NCBI RefSeq assembly: GCF_002741945.1 | Contig: NZ_MDVN01000020.1 | Location: 124,001 to 188,000, forward strand | DNA from: Gaetbulibacter sp. 4G1 | GTDB lineage: Bacteria; Bacteroidota; Bacteroidia; Flavobacteriales; Flavobacteriaceae | DNA: 64,000 bases | Direction: 5' to 3' | Shown here: piece after piece, positions 1-7,652 of the stretch | Layout of the letters: each line of letters starts with the position of its first letter | Numbering within the stretch: position 1 is the first letter of the stretch | Program-made: the position numbers and the translations under genes | The notes under the pieces: generated by a model | What the model was told of the DNA's origin: nothing | The model's database searches: none | What the model saw: only the letters and a program-made list of their open reading frames with translations

Positions 1-5
1 AAAAA

Positions 6-1385
6 ATGAGTATAGTTTTAACTCATGCATATTATCTTTATGAAGATTCGAAGGAGCAATTAATTATGAAACCCTATGCTCCTCTCGGGTTATTATATAT
101 TTCTTCATACTTAAATGAAAATGCTGTGGAAAATCATGTGTATGATTCTACATTTTATTCCAGAGAAAAACAACTTGCTTTTATTGCTAAAAAACAACCT
201 AAAGTAATTGCCATATACACTAATTTGATGACTAAAATTAATGTAATTACATTAATTAAAATATTGAGTAGTGATAAAAAATATGGTTTCCCAAAAATTA
301 TTTTAGGCGGACCTGATGTTACTTATAATTGTGAAAACTATTTAAATACTGGAGTTGATTTTTTAATCATTGGCGAAGGCGAGCAAACAACTTTAGAGTT
401 GTATAACGCCATTGTAAAAAATGAAGACTACAGTAAGGTAGCAGGTATTGCTTATTTAGAAAATAGTATACTAAAAAAGACACCTCCAAGAATAAAAATG
501 AAGGACCTCTCGGAGCTCCCTCTACCAAACAGGGCAGCAATTCCAGTAGAGAAGTATTTAGATACTTGGAAAACATATCATGGAAAAAGCTCCATGACTA
601 TTAGTACGCAACGTGGCTGCCCGTATACATGTAAATGGTGCAGTACTGCCGTTTATGGTCAAAGTTACAGAAGGCGCCCTGCCAACAAAGTAGCACAGGA
701 ACTAAAAATGCTGAAAGACACCTATAAGCCTGATTCTGTTTGGTTTGTAGATGATGTGTTTTCTGTAAGTCATAATTGGATAAAAAGCTTTCATGAGGAA
801 GTAATAAAACAAGATGCAGTCATTCCTTTTGAGTGTATAACAAGGGCTGAGCGATTAAATGATGAAATATTGCAACTTTTAAAAGAAGCTGGCTGTTTTA
901 GAATTTGGATAGGTGCAGAAAGTGGGTCTCAAAAAATTATTGATGCTATGGATCGGCGTGTAGATGTTAATGTAGTAAAAGAAGCTATTCAAAAAACCAA
1001 TACAATTGGTATAGAAACTGGTACTTTTATAATGGTAGGTTATCCTGGTGAAGATGAAACAGATATTAATCAAACTATCAGTTATTTAAAAGCTGCAAAT
1101 CCAACACATTTTACAATTACGGTAGCATATCCTATAAAAGGGACTTCTCTATACAACGAAATTGAAGATAAAATAACAGTGCAACCCCTCTGGGAGACAT
1201 CTACTGATAGAGATATTGATTTTTCAAGAACCTATTCTAGAAAATATTATGATTATGCTGTTAGTAGAATTGTGAATGAGGTTAATTATAACAAAACAGA
1301 TTCTAAAATGTCCCTAAATGCATTTAAGTATAAAAGCAAGTCTCTCTTAGCATCAGGGTTGATGAAAATACATAAAAGACTATGA
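6..1385 (+). CDS. B12-binding-type radical SAM protein
   Basis: Predicted cobalamin-type radical SAM enzyme of 459 residues. The N-terminal ~150 residues look like the B12-binding fold of the BchE-like group (GGP near 99, GEGEQT near 122), although the classical DxHxxG cobalamin-binding motif is not visible. The radical SAM core carries CPYTCKWC, with the [4Fe-4S] cysteines at 205, 209 and 212, followed by a WFVDDVF strand and a GAESGS motif. Its stop overlaps the start of the FkbM methyltransferase gene by four bases, and glycosyltransferases and an ABC exporter follow, so it probably modifies a glycan or lipid precursor, for example by methylation. The substrate cannot be read from sequence. 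The start lies only six bases into the window, so upstream promoter information is missing. Confidence 0.85.
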   Translation: MSIVLTHAYYLYEDSKEQLIMKPYAPLGLLYISSYLNENAVENHVYDSTFYSREKQLAFIAKKQPKVIAIYTNLMTKINVITLIKILSSDKKYGFPKIILGGPDVTYNCENYLNTGVDFLIIGEGEQTTLELYNAIVKNEDYSKVAGIAYLENSILKKTPPRIKMKDLSELPLPNRAAIPVEKYLDTWKTYHGKSSMTISTQRGCPYTCKWCSTAVYGQSYRRRPANKVAQELKMLKDTYKPDSVWFVDDVFSVSHNWIKSFHEEVIKQDAVIPFECITRAERLNDEILQLLKEAGCFRIWIGAESGSQKIIDAMDRRVDVNVVKEAIQKTNTIGIETGTFIMVGYPGEDETDINQTISYLKAANPTHFTITVAYPIKGTSLYNEIEDKITVQPLWETSTDRDIDFSRTYSRKYYDYAVSRIVNEVNYNKTDSKMSLNAFKYKSKSLLASGLMKIHKRL

Positions 1386-2080
1386 ACGCTTTAAAGAGAT
1401 TCATATTTTTAAAAACCTCTTTTTTAATAAAAATTAAAGAAAAGAAGTTCTATTCGCAATTCGTAAATAAAAATGATCTGTGCTTTGATATAGGAGCAAA
1501 TATTGGTAAAAAGAGTAGGATTTTATTGGCCTGTAATGGAAGGGTAATTGCTTTTGAACCTCAAAGTGGATGTTTAGAGCATTTATCCAAAATTAATCAT
1601 CCAAAATTTACTTTTCATCCTTTTGCTGTGGGTTCAAAAAACAAAAAAGGAAAACTATACTTATCTAATTATAGTGAAGTAGCTACACTCTCTAGTAAAT
1701 TTATAGAACATTACACTACTGAAAAAGTATATTGGAATAAAGAAGAAGTTGTAGAAATAAAATCTCTTGATTTTTTAATCAAAAAATACGGGTTTCCCAA
1801 TTTTTGTAAAATAGATGTTGAAGGATATGAACTTAAAATAATAACCAATCTTACTCACAATATTCCAATAATTGAATTTGAATTTACAGAAAAATTCAAA
1901 AAAGACACAATAAAAATCATTAGGTATTTAGAAGAAAAAAATTATACTTTTAATTATACATTGAATGAGCAATTAAAATTTCAAATGAAAAATTGGGTAT
2001 TTGGACATGAAATGAAGGATATAGTCAATAAATTACCATCCAAAAACTTACACGGTAATCTGTTTTGTAGAAAAATATAA
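1382..2080 (+). CDS. FkbM family methyltransferase
   Basis: SAM-dependent methyltransferase of the FkbM type, 232 residues, normal for the family. The SAM-binding motif I is CFDIGANIGK near residue 35, the acidic strand end is AFEPQ near 58, and the later KIDVEGYE motif near 141 is characteristic of FkbM proteins. Such enzymes O-methylate sugars or other hydroxyl groups in surface polysaccharide and polyketide pathways. The gene overlaps the preceding radical SAM gene by ATGA and abuts the following glycosyltransferase start, which implies translational coupling. The likely role is decoration of a sugar in the glycan made by this cluster; the acceptor is unknown. Confidence 0.85.
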   Translation: MNALKRFIFLKTSFLIKIKEKKFYSQFVNKNDLCFDIGANIGKKSRILLACNGRVIAFEPQSGCLEHLSKINHPKFTFHPFAVGSKNKKGKLYLSNYSEVATLSSKFIEHYTTEKVYWNKEEVVEIKSLDFLIKKYGFPNFCKIDVEGYELKIITNLTHNIPIIEFEFTEKFKKDTIKIIRYLEEKNYTFNYTLNEQLKFQMKNWVFGHEMKDIVNKLPSKNLHGNLFCRKI

Positions 2081-3073
2081 ATGAAAAAGAATCAATCAAA
2101 AGTTTCAATTGTAATACCAACTAGAAATAGGCTTGGTTCCTTAACAAGAACTTTGGCATCCATTTCTAAGCAGACATATTTACCATCCGAAGTAATTATT
2201 GTTGACTCCAGCGATAGTGAATTAATTAAAGAGCAATTAAATGCATTCCTAAACCTTAATCTAAAAATACTATATTCTAAACCATCTGTTTGCTTACAAA
2301 GAAATATTGGCATTGAATGGTGCGATACTGAGTATATTTTTTTATGTGATGATGATATAGAAATCTCTGAGAATTACATTGAAAATTTAGTGAATTATTT
2401 AAATGAAAATAACTCAGTTGTGATTGTAAGCGGTTTAGTTTATGAGAAAAGGAAACAAAAATGGCAATATGCAGAAAAAAAGAAATCATTCTTAAAACTC
2501 CTGTATACTTATATTTTTGGTTTATCTGTTTGGACTGAAATCAAACAAGAAGATTATTCAAAAAACAAATTAATTCAAAAATTTGTTTCTTACTTCATCA
2601 ACAAAGGCAATAGAATTGCAAAATCGGGGTGGCCCATTGTTATAAACTATGAAGCCCCTTGTTTTAAAACCCCTATTTATAGCTTAATGGCTTCATTAGT
2701 AAGGGCTGAAAGCATAAAAAAAGTATTATTTGATACTGCATTTTATGAAAATGGCATTGGCGATAATTATGATATGCTAATTGGTTTAAATACTAATGTT
2801 GATATTTTAAAATACCAAAAGGTTTTTCATCATGAAGAAAATACTAATAGGATTAATAATATCCAAGCATATCATTACAGGATAAGTGCGCTTCACTACA
2901 TTATATTAAAACATAAAAAATTTAATCTTAAAAATCTTATATATCTATTTTGGTCTTTAATAGGAAATTCAATATTATTTCTAATAAAAGGTAACTTAAA
3001 ACTTTTTGTTTATAACTTAAGAGTAATTATTAATATAATATTCAATCAGAATATTTATAGTTTAGAAAATTGA
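2081..3073 (+). CDS. family 2 glycosyltransferase
   Basis: Cytoplasmic GT-A fold glycosyltransferase of 330 residues. It opens with KVSIVIPTRNR and VIIVDSSDS, the nucleotide-sugar-binding start of GT2 enzymes, and has a metal-binding acidic motif LCDDDIE near residue 91. A hydrophobic stretch near residues 280-300 may associate the protein with the inner membrane. It begins immediately after the FkbM stop codon and its own stop overlaps the TTG start of the ABC exporter gene, so it belongs to the same operon. It probably adds one sugar to a lipid-linked glycan. Donor and acceptor cannot be predicted. Confidence 0.85.
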   Translation: MKKNQSKVSIVIPTRNRLGSLTRTLASISKQTYLPSEVIIVDSSDSELIKEQLNAFLNLNLKILYSKPSVCLQRNIGIEWCDTEYIFLCDDDIEISENYIENLVNYLNENNSVVIVSGLVYEKRKQKWQYAEKKKSFLKLLYTYIFGLSVWTEIKQEDYSKNKLIQKFVSYFINKGNRIAKSGWPIVINYEAPCFKTPIYSLMASLVRAESIKKVLFDTAFYENGIGDNYDMLIGLNTNVDILKYQKVFHHEENTNRINNIQAYHYRISALHYIILKHKKFNLKNLIYLFWSLIGNSILFLIKGNLKLFVYNLRVIINIIFNQNIYSLEN

Positions 3074-4755
3074 AAAGCTCGTTAAAAAAATCATATTATC
3101 TTATCCCCATTTCAAAAAGAAAAAAATTACCTTTCTTCTTTTTGTATTCTTTTATAAATACTATTCTAGATTTTGTGTCAATAGCATTTATTGTTCCAAT
3201 CCTACTAATTTTATTGGATAAAAACAAATTGAATCAAATCTTATTAGAGTATTTGGAAATCCAATTGAATGATGAAATCATCATTTTTCTCCTTATCGCA
3301 TTAATTAGTTTTTTTATTTTTAAAAATATTACTCAATCTCAAATTGTTAAACTGCAATCAAAATATATCTATAACATTTCATCTGCCATATCCAAAAAAT
3401 TAATGAGAAGGTTTCTACTCGATAGCTACTTGAACTACACCAAATCAGACAAAAACACCTTGTTTAGAGATGTTTTTCAACTTCCAGTAGTTTTCTCTAC
3501 TAATGTTCTGTTTTCATATTATATTATTTTTTCTGAATCTATAATTTTGATTTGTATTGTTTTAATTAGTATGATTTATAATCCGATAATCACAATTTGT
3601 GCTGTTATGTTTCTTTTATTTTTTGTTTTTGTTCTTATGCAAACAAAAAAAAAGAAAGTGGCATTTTTTAATGAAACTATAGTTGATTTGTATCAAAAAA
3701 ATGTAAAGCATATTTTGAACATTTTTCAAGGGTTTATAGATATTAAAATCACAAAATCTGAAAAAGTGTTTCAAGAGAAATTTTTAAAACCAAATATTAA
3801 ATACAATAAAGAATTGGCATTGCTTACAGCTTTTAAACAAAATAATTCTCGCTATTTTGAAATTCTAATCATAATAGGATTATCAAGTGCGATATTATTT
3901 TTTATGTTTAATCAAAGTAATTCAAATGCTTTAGTTTTACTTTCATTTTTTGCTGGTGCTAGTATAAAAATCATTCCTTCTTTCAATAAAATTATAAATT
4001 CTTATGTTGATATTAAGGCTAATTTAAACTGTGTTACTATACTCTCAAAATATAAAAATTTAGAGGAAACCCGTTCTAAAAAAATTAACTTTCATAAGAA
4101 GATTAATTTTAAAAATATTGTTTTTTCATTTGACAAAAAAAAGATTCTAAACAATATCTCTTTTGAAATTAATCATGGAGATTTTATCATTATTAATGGA
4201 AAATCTGGTCAGGGAAAAAGTACTTTTTTACATACTATTTCTGGTCTTTTAACGGCAAATAATATCAATATTTTTATTGATGATAAGCTAATAAGCTCAT
4301 CAGAAGATTATTCACATTTATTTGGCTATGTATCGCAACATCCTTTTTTATTTCAAGCAAGTATTTTAGAAAATATAACCATGTTTAGTTCTAAAAGTAT
4401 TGATTATGAATTCATCTATAAAATTTTAACAGCACTTGATTTATTGGATTGGATAAACACATTGCCAGAAAGATTAAATACTATGTTGCTATTAGAAAGC
4501 AAAGCTTTATCTGGTGGACAAAAACAACGTGTCGCATTAGCAAGAGCGTTATATTTTAGGCCAAAAATTTTATTGCTAGATGAAGCCACAAATCAATTAA
4601 ATAAATCGACAGAATATTCAATTTTAAAATATTTAAAAAACTTGACAACAAAAAAAGAAATAACTGTTATATCAGTTTCACACAATAAAGAAATTAGTGC
4701 ATTTGCCAATAAAAAGCATACCTTAAACAATGGAAAATTATGTCCAAATGAATAA
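3070..4755 (+). CDS. ABC exporter with fused membrane and ATPase domains (flippase-like)
   Basis: Half-size ABC exporter of 561 residues: about six membrane helices in residues 15-310, then an ATPase domain. Walker A is GKSGQGKST near 378, the signature is LSGGQKQR near 480 and Walker B is ILLLDEA near 500. The residues after Walker B read TNQLN where most exporters have TSALD, so the D-loop is altered. The start is a TTG overlapping the TGA of the preceding gene. Sitting between glycosyltransferase genes, it most resembles PglK/MsbA-type lipid-linked glycan flippases. That role is inferred from context; a peptide or lipid exporter is also possible. It overlaps the next gene by 26 bases. Confidence 0.85.
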   Translation: MKSSLKKSYYLIPISKRKKLPFFFLYSFINTILDFVSIAFIVPILLILLDKNKLNQILLEYLEIQLNDEIIIFLLIALISFFIFKNITQSQIVKLQSKYIYNISSAISKKLMRRFLLDSYLNYTKSDKNTLFRDVFQLPVVFSTNVLFSYYIIFSESIILICIVLISMIYNPIITICAVMFLLFFVFVLMQTKKKKVAFFNETIVDLYQKNVKHILNIFQGFIDIKITKSEKVFQEKFLKPNIKYNKELALLTAFKQNNSRYFEILIIIGLSSAILFFMFNQSNSNALVLLSFFAGASIKIIPSFNKIINSYVDIKANLNCVTILSKYKNLEETRSKKINFHKKINFKNIVFSFDKKKILNNISFEINHGDFIIINGKSGQGKSTFLHTISGLLTANNINIFIDDKLISSSEDYSHLFGYVSQHPFLFQASILENITMFSSKSIDYEFIYKILTALDLLDWINTLPERLNTMLLLESKALSGGQKQRVALARALYFRPKILLLDEATNQLNKSTEYSILKYLKNLTTKKEITVISVSHNKEISAFANKKHTLNNGKLCPNE

Positions 4756-5794
4756 AAAGCTATTGTTTATTACACCAATTTTTAAAAAAGATATAAATGA
4801 AGACAATGTAGTACCTTTTATTTGTCTATTTACCCAAAACTTTAATGTAGAAAAAAATGTTGATATTGATGTGTTGTCATTGATGTATCCTTTTACAAAG
4901 AAGAAGTACAAAATCAATAATATTAATGTTTATCCCATCGGTGGAAATTTCAATAAAAGTTTAAGACAAATTCCAATGCTTTTAAAAGCAATATTAAAAG
5001 GTTTAGCATTATGCCGAAAAAACAAATACGACGGTATACTTTGTTTTTGGTATCGAGAATCCGCGTTGGTTGGTTTAGTTTTAAGTAAAGTTTTTAAACT
5101 AAAACTATTGGTTTGGATGCATGGTCAAGATATCAATAAGAGTAATAAATACATCAAATTGTTAAAAATTCCTAAGCATAAATTAGTAATGATTTCAAGT
5201 ATTCAAAGAGATTTGTTTTATAAATTCCATAATATTCGGGTACAAAAAATAGCAAACAATGCTGTCTTTAAAGAGTTGTTTCCTAGTATTAATACTTCAA
5301 GAAGGGCTATTGATATAATTGGAGTTGGAAGTTTAGGAGTTTTAAAAAATTATTCCTTTTTTATTGATATAGTTCATAAGTTAAACATCAATGATCTTAA
5401 ATGCATAATTATAGGAGGCGGTGAAGAAATGGATAATCTAAAAGAACAAATAATACGCTTAAATCTTTCCAATAATATTACTTTATTGGGCAGAAAAACT
5501 CATAAAGAAGTCCTCAAATATTTAAACAATTCTAAGCTCTTCTTGCATACTTCAAAATTTGAAGGCAATGCTTCTGTTTTACAAGAGGCACTTTATTCCG
5601 GTTGTAATGTTGTGAGTTCAATTGATTTAGAGAGTTCAATCAATATTGAACCTTTTTTTTTCAGTGTAGATGAAAATAAAATTATTGAAAAAATAAAATA
5701 TTATCTTAATAATACAAAAAACTATAAAAGAATAGAGCATTTTAAAATAGAAAATACATATGATGTATTCTACAATTCGTTTTACAATGACTGA
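4730..5794 (+). CDS. family 4-type glycosyltransferase
   Basis: GT-B fold glycosyltransferase of 354 residues. The C-terminal nucleotide-sugar domain starts with GVGSLGVLKN near 196, includes IIGGGEEM near 222 and TLLGRKTHKEV near 247, and has the EGNASVLQEALYSG motif near 281 with the paired glutamates of the GT4 family. The start lies 26 bases inside the ABC exporter gene, consistent with coupled expression. It is probably another sugar-adding step in the same surface-glycan pathway. The gene converges on the next one, and the two coding regions overlap by 13 bases at their 3' ends. Confidence 0.85.
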   Translation: MENYVQMNKKLLFITPIFKKDINEDNVVPFICLFTQNFNVEKNVDIDVLSLMYPFTKKKYKINNINVYPIGGNFNKSLRQIPMLLKAILKGLALCRKNKYDGILCFWYRESALVGLVLSKVFKLKLLVWMHGQDINKSNKYIKLLKIPKHKLVMISSIQRDLFYKFHNIRVQKIANNAVFKELFPSINTSRRAIDIIGVGSLGVLKNYSFFIDIVHKLNINDLKCIIIGGGEEMDNLKEQIIRLNLSNNITLLGRKTHKEVLKYLNNSKLFLHTSKFEGNASVLQEALYSGCNVVSSIDLESSINIEPFFFSVDENKIIEKIKYYLNNTKNYKRIEHFKIENTYDVFYNSFYND

Positions 5795-6870
5795 AAAATA
5801 TCAACAATTTCTTTTGCAATTGCCTCAAATGACAATTTATTCTTAAACTGATTTGTAACTTTGCTTTGAAAAAGGTTATAATCACAAGTTTGAGTTGCAA
5901 TAAGTTGTTCAAACAACTCTCTTTCATTAGCTGGAGAAAACAAAAAGGCACATTCCCCATTATTAGTCATATACTTAAATGAAGGTATATTCGTTATAAC
6001 AGGTACACAACCACAGGCCATTGCCTCTGAGAGAGCATACCCACTTCCTTCATAATGAGAACCCAAAATGAAAAACTTATTTTGATTATAAATATCCTCT
6101 AGCAGTCCATGTTCAACATATCCTCTCAAATCAATCGCATCAATCAAATTAGGCTTATTGATAATGAACATATTAATAGTATCTAATAAATCATTTTCAT
6201 GAAATACCATAGTTAATTTTGCTAAAGGTTGCATAGTTAAAAACATATTAAATGCCTTTAAAACTGTTAACGGATCCTTATTGTAATTTAAACCTCCTAC
6301 CCAAATAAAGGAAAATGGTTTTCTTTTCATTTTGTCATTAATCTTAAAAGATGTAGATCCTTCCATCACTTGAAAGACCTTTTCTTTTCTTATACTTTTG
6401 GATTCATACCAATGTTTGGCATTTTCTTTACCAGTGAAAAGATATCCATCAATAAACCTATCTGACAACCTATAAATGTTTTTTTTTACCCATTTGGGTT
6501 TATGAGTGTGTCCATTGCATTGCAGCACTATTTTAACATTGGGAATTATTAATCTTAAAAAAACTAAGTAATGCACCACTCCAAAACCATGCACCAAAAT
6601 AAAATCTGGTTTAAATGATTTTATATAATTGTGAAACCTAAAAGGTACTTGCCATTTTTTTAGTTTCCGAGACTTAAAAAACTTAATAAGAACATTATTA
6701 GCTTTTTCACACTTAAAGTGTTTAATAGTTCTTGCAATAAAAACTATCTTATATGATGGTCCTACTTTGTTAAGAAAACCTAAAGTACTATAACATGAAT
6801 TTATAACTTTTTTAGATGACTTTAAGGGAAATGTATAATAAGATATATCAAGAATCGTTTTTCTATGCAT
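5782..6870 (-). CDS. glycosyltransferase, GT-B fold (GT4-like)
   Basis: Glycosyltransferase of 362 residues on the opposite strand to the preceding cluster. The C-terminal half has FIWVGGLNYNKDPLTV near 188 and SHYEGSGYALSEAMACG near 275, followed by VPVITN, the standard UDP/GDP-sugar binding features of GT4 enzymes. The N-terminal half contains FILVHGFG near 91. It begins 67 bases from the divergent deaminase gene and its 3' end overlaps the converging glycosyltransferase by 13 bases. It probably belongs to the same surface-polysaccharide region but must be transcribed separately. Substrates are unknown. Confidence 0.83.
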   Translation of the reverse strand: MHRKTILDISYYTFPLKSSKKVINSCYSTLGFLNKVGPSYKIVFIARTIKHFKCEKANNVLIKFFKSRKLKKWQVPFRFHNYIKSFKPDFILVHGFGVVHYLVFLRLIIPNVKIVLQCNGHTHKPKWVKKNIYRLSDRFIDGYLFTGKENAKHWYESKSIRKEKVFQVMEGSTSFKINDKMKRKPFSFIWVGGLNYNKDPLTVLKAFNMFLTMQPLAKLTMVFHENDLLDTINMFIINKPNLIDAIDLRGYVEHGLLEDIYNQNKFFILGSHYEGSGYALSEAMACGCVPVITNIPSFKYMTNNGECAFLFSPANERELFEQLIATQTCDYNLFQSKVTNQFKNKLSFEAIAKEIVDIFQSL

Positions 6871-6937
6871 TGTTATAAATTAGTAAGCAAAATATTAAAA
6901 ACAAATTCGTTATTTTTATTGAATTTAGTAAATATAA

Positions 6938-7510
6938 ATGAAATTATCTAAAACGCTTTTTTCAAAACTTCTATTCGTCTTTATGGGTATTGCAATTGCC
7001 ATCATCCTAAATTTTGCATATTCATATTATTATAGATTATCCGATAATGTGGACATTACTTTATATGAAGATACACTTCGCGATCTGGCGGAAAAATGCT
7101 TAACTTCAGGAGATGTACCAGTTTCCAGTTTATTAATTTATAATGATAGTATTATTGGTAAAGGATATAATGATGTTTCAAAAAACAATAATCCTTCTGG
7201 GCATGCTGAGATAAATGCAGTTAAAAATTGTTTTGAACGAATTGGATACAAAAACTTCAAAAAATTAAACAGAAATAAATTAACATTAATTTCGACTTAT
7301 GAACCTTGCACAATGTGTAGAGGATTAATTGAAGAATATAATATTAAAAAGGTTATTTTTAGTTTTCCAAAAAATTACAAAGACAAATTAATAATTTTTA
7401 AAAAGAATTACACTTATTATCAAAAGTTAAAACAATCTACCAATAAAAGATTACAATATAATTTGTTTAAACAGTATAAGAGTTTTGATAGTATTAATTA
7501 CCCCTTCTAA
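6938..7510 (+). CDS. membrane-anchored cytidine/adenosine deaminase-like protein
   Basis: Zinc-dependent deaminase-fold protein of 190 residues with an N-terminal membrane anchor. Residues 12-29 form one hydrophobic helix preceded by lysines, so the catalytic domain is predicted to face the periplasm. The zinc motifs are intact: GHAEINAV near 88 supplies His and the catalytic Glu, and YEPCTMCRG near 116 supplies the two Cys. They resemble those of TadA, guanine deaminase and dCMP deaminases. Members of these families normally act in the cytoplasm on nucleosides or tRNA, so this topology is odd. The C-terminal ~60 residues are rich in Lys and Tyr. The substrate is unknown. The gene stands alone between a glycosyltransferase and carB. 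Confidence 0.75.
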   Translation: MKLSKTLFSKLLFVFMGIAIAIILNFAYSYYYRLSDNVDITLYEDTLRDLAEKCLTSGDVPVSSLLIYNDSIIGKGYNDVSKNNNPSGHAEINAVKNCFERIGYKNFKKLNRNKLTLISTYEPCTMCRGLIEEYNIKKVIFSFPKNYKDKLIIFKKNYTYYQKLKQSTNKRLQYNLFKQYKSFDSINYPF

Positions 7511-7512
7511 CT

Positions 7513-7549
7513 CATTTAAATTAATAATGTGCAAAATTTTATTTAAATG
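7513..7549 (+). terminator. possible weak terminator hairpin after the deaminase gene
   Basis: Perfect 9-base arms CATTTAAAT and ATTTAAATG separated by 19 bases, three bases after the deaminase stop codon. The stem is AT-only apart from the end pairs and is followed by TATTTCC rather than a clean T run, so termination would be weak. The hairpin is plain in the sequence; the function is inferred from position. Confidence 0.35.
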
Positions 7550-7599
7550 TATTTCCTTCTTAAATATGTACTAGTTCTCTTCGAAAATCTCAAGAGGTA

Positions 7600-7626
7600 T
7601 AAAAAAACCGCTATAAAGCGGCTTTT
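7600..7626 (-). terminator. intrinsic terminator of carB
   Basis: Read on the minus strand, a GC-rich stem CCGC/GCGG, extended by flanking A/T pairs, encloses a TTTATA loop and is followed by seven T residues, about 27 bases after the carB stop codon. This is a standard intrinsic terminator. Confidence 0.8.
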
Positions 7627-7652
7627 AATTTAAAACTTTAAAACGAATATTT

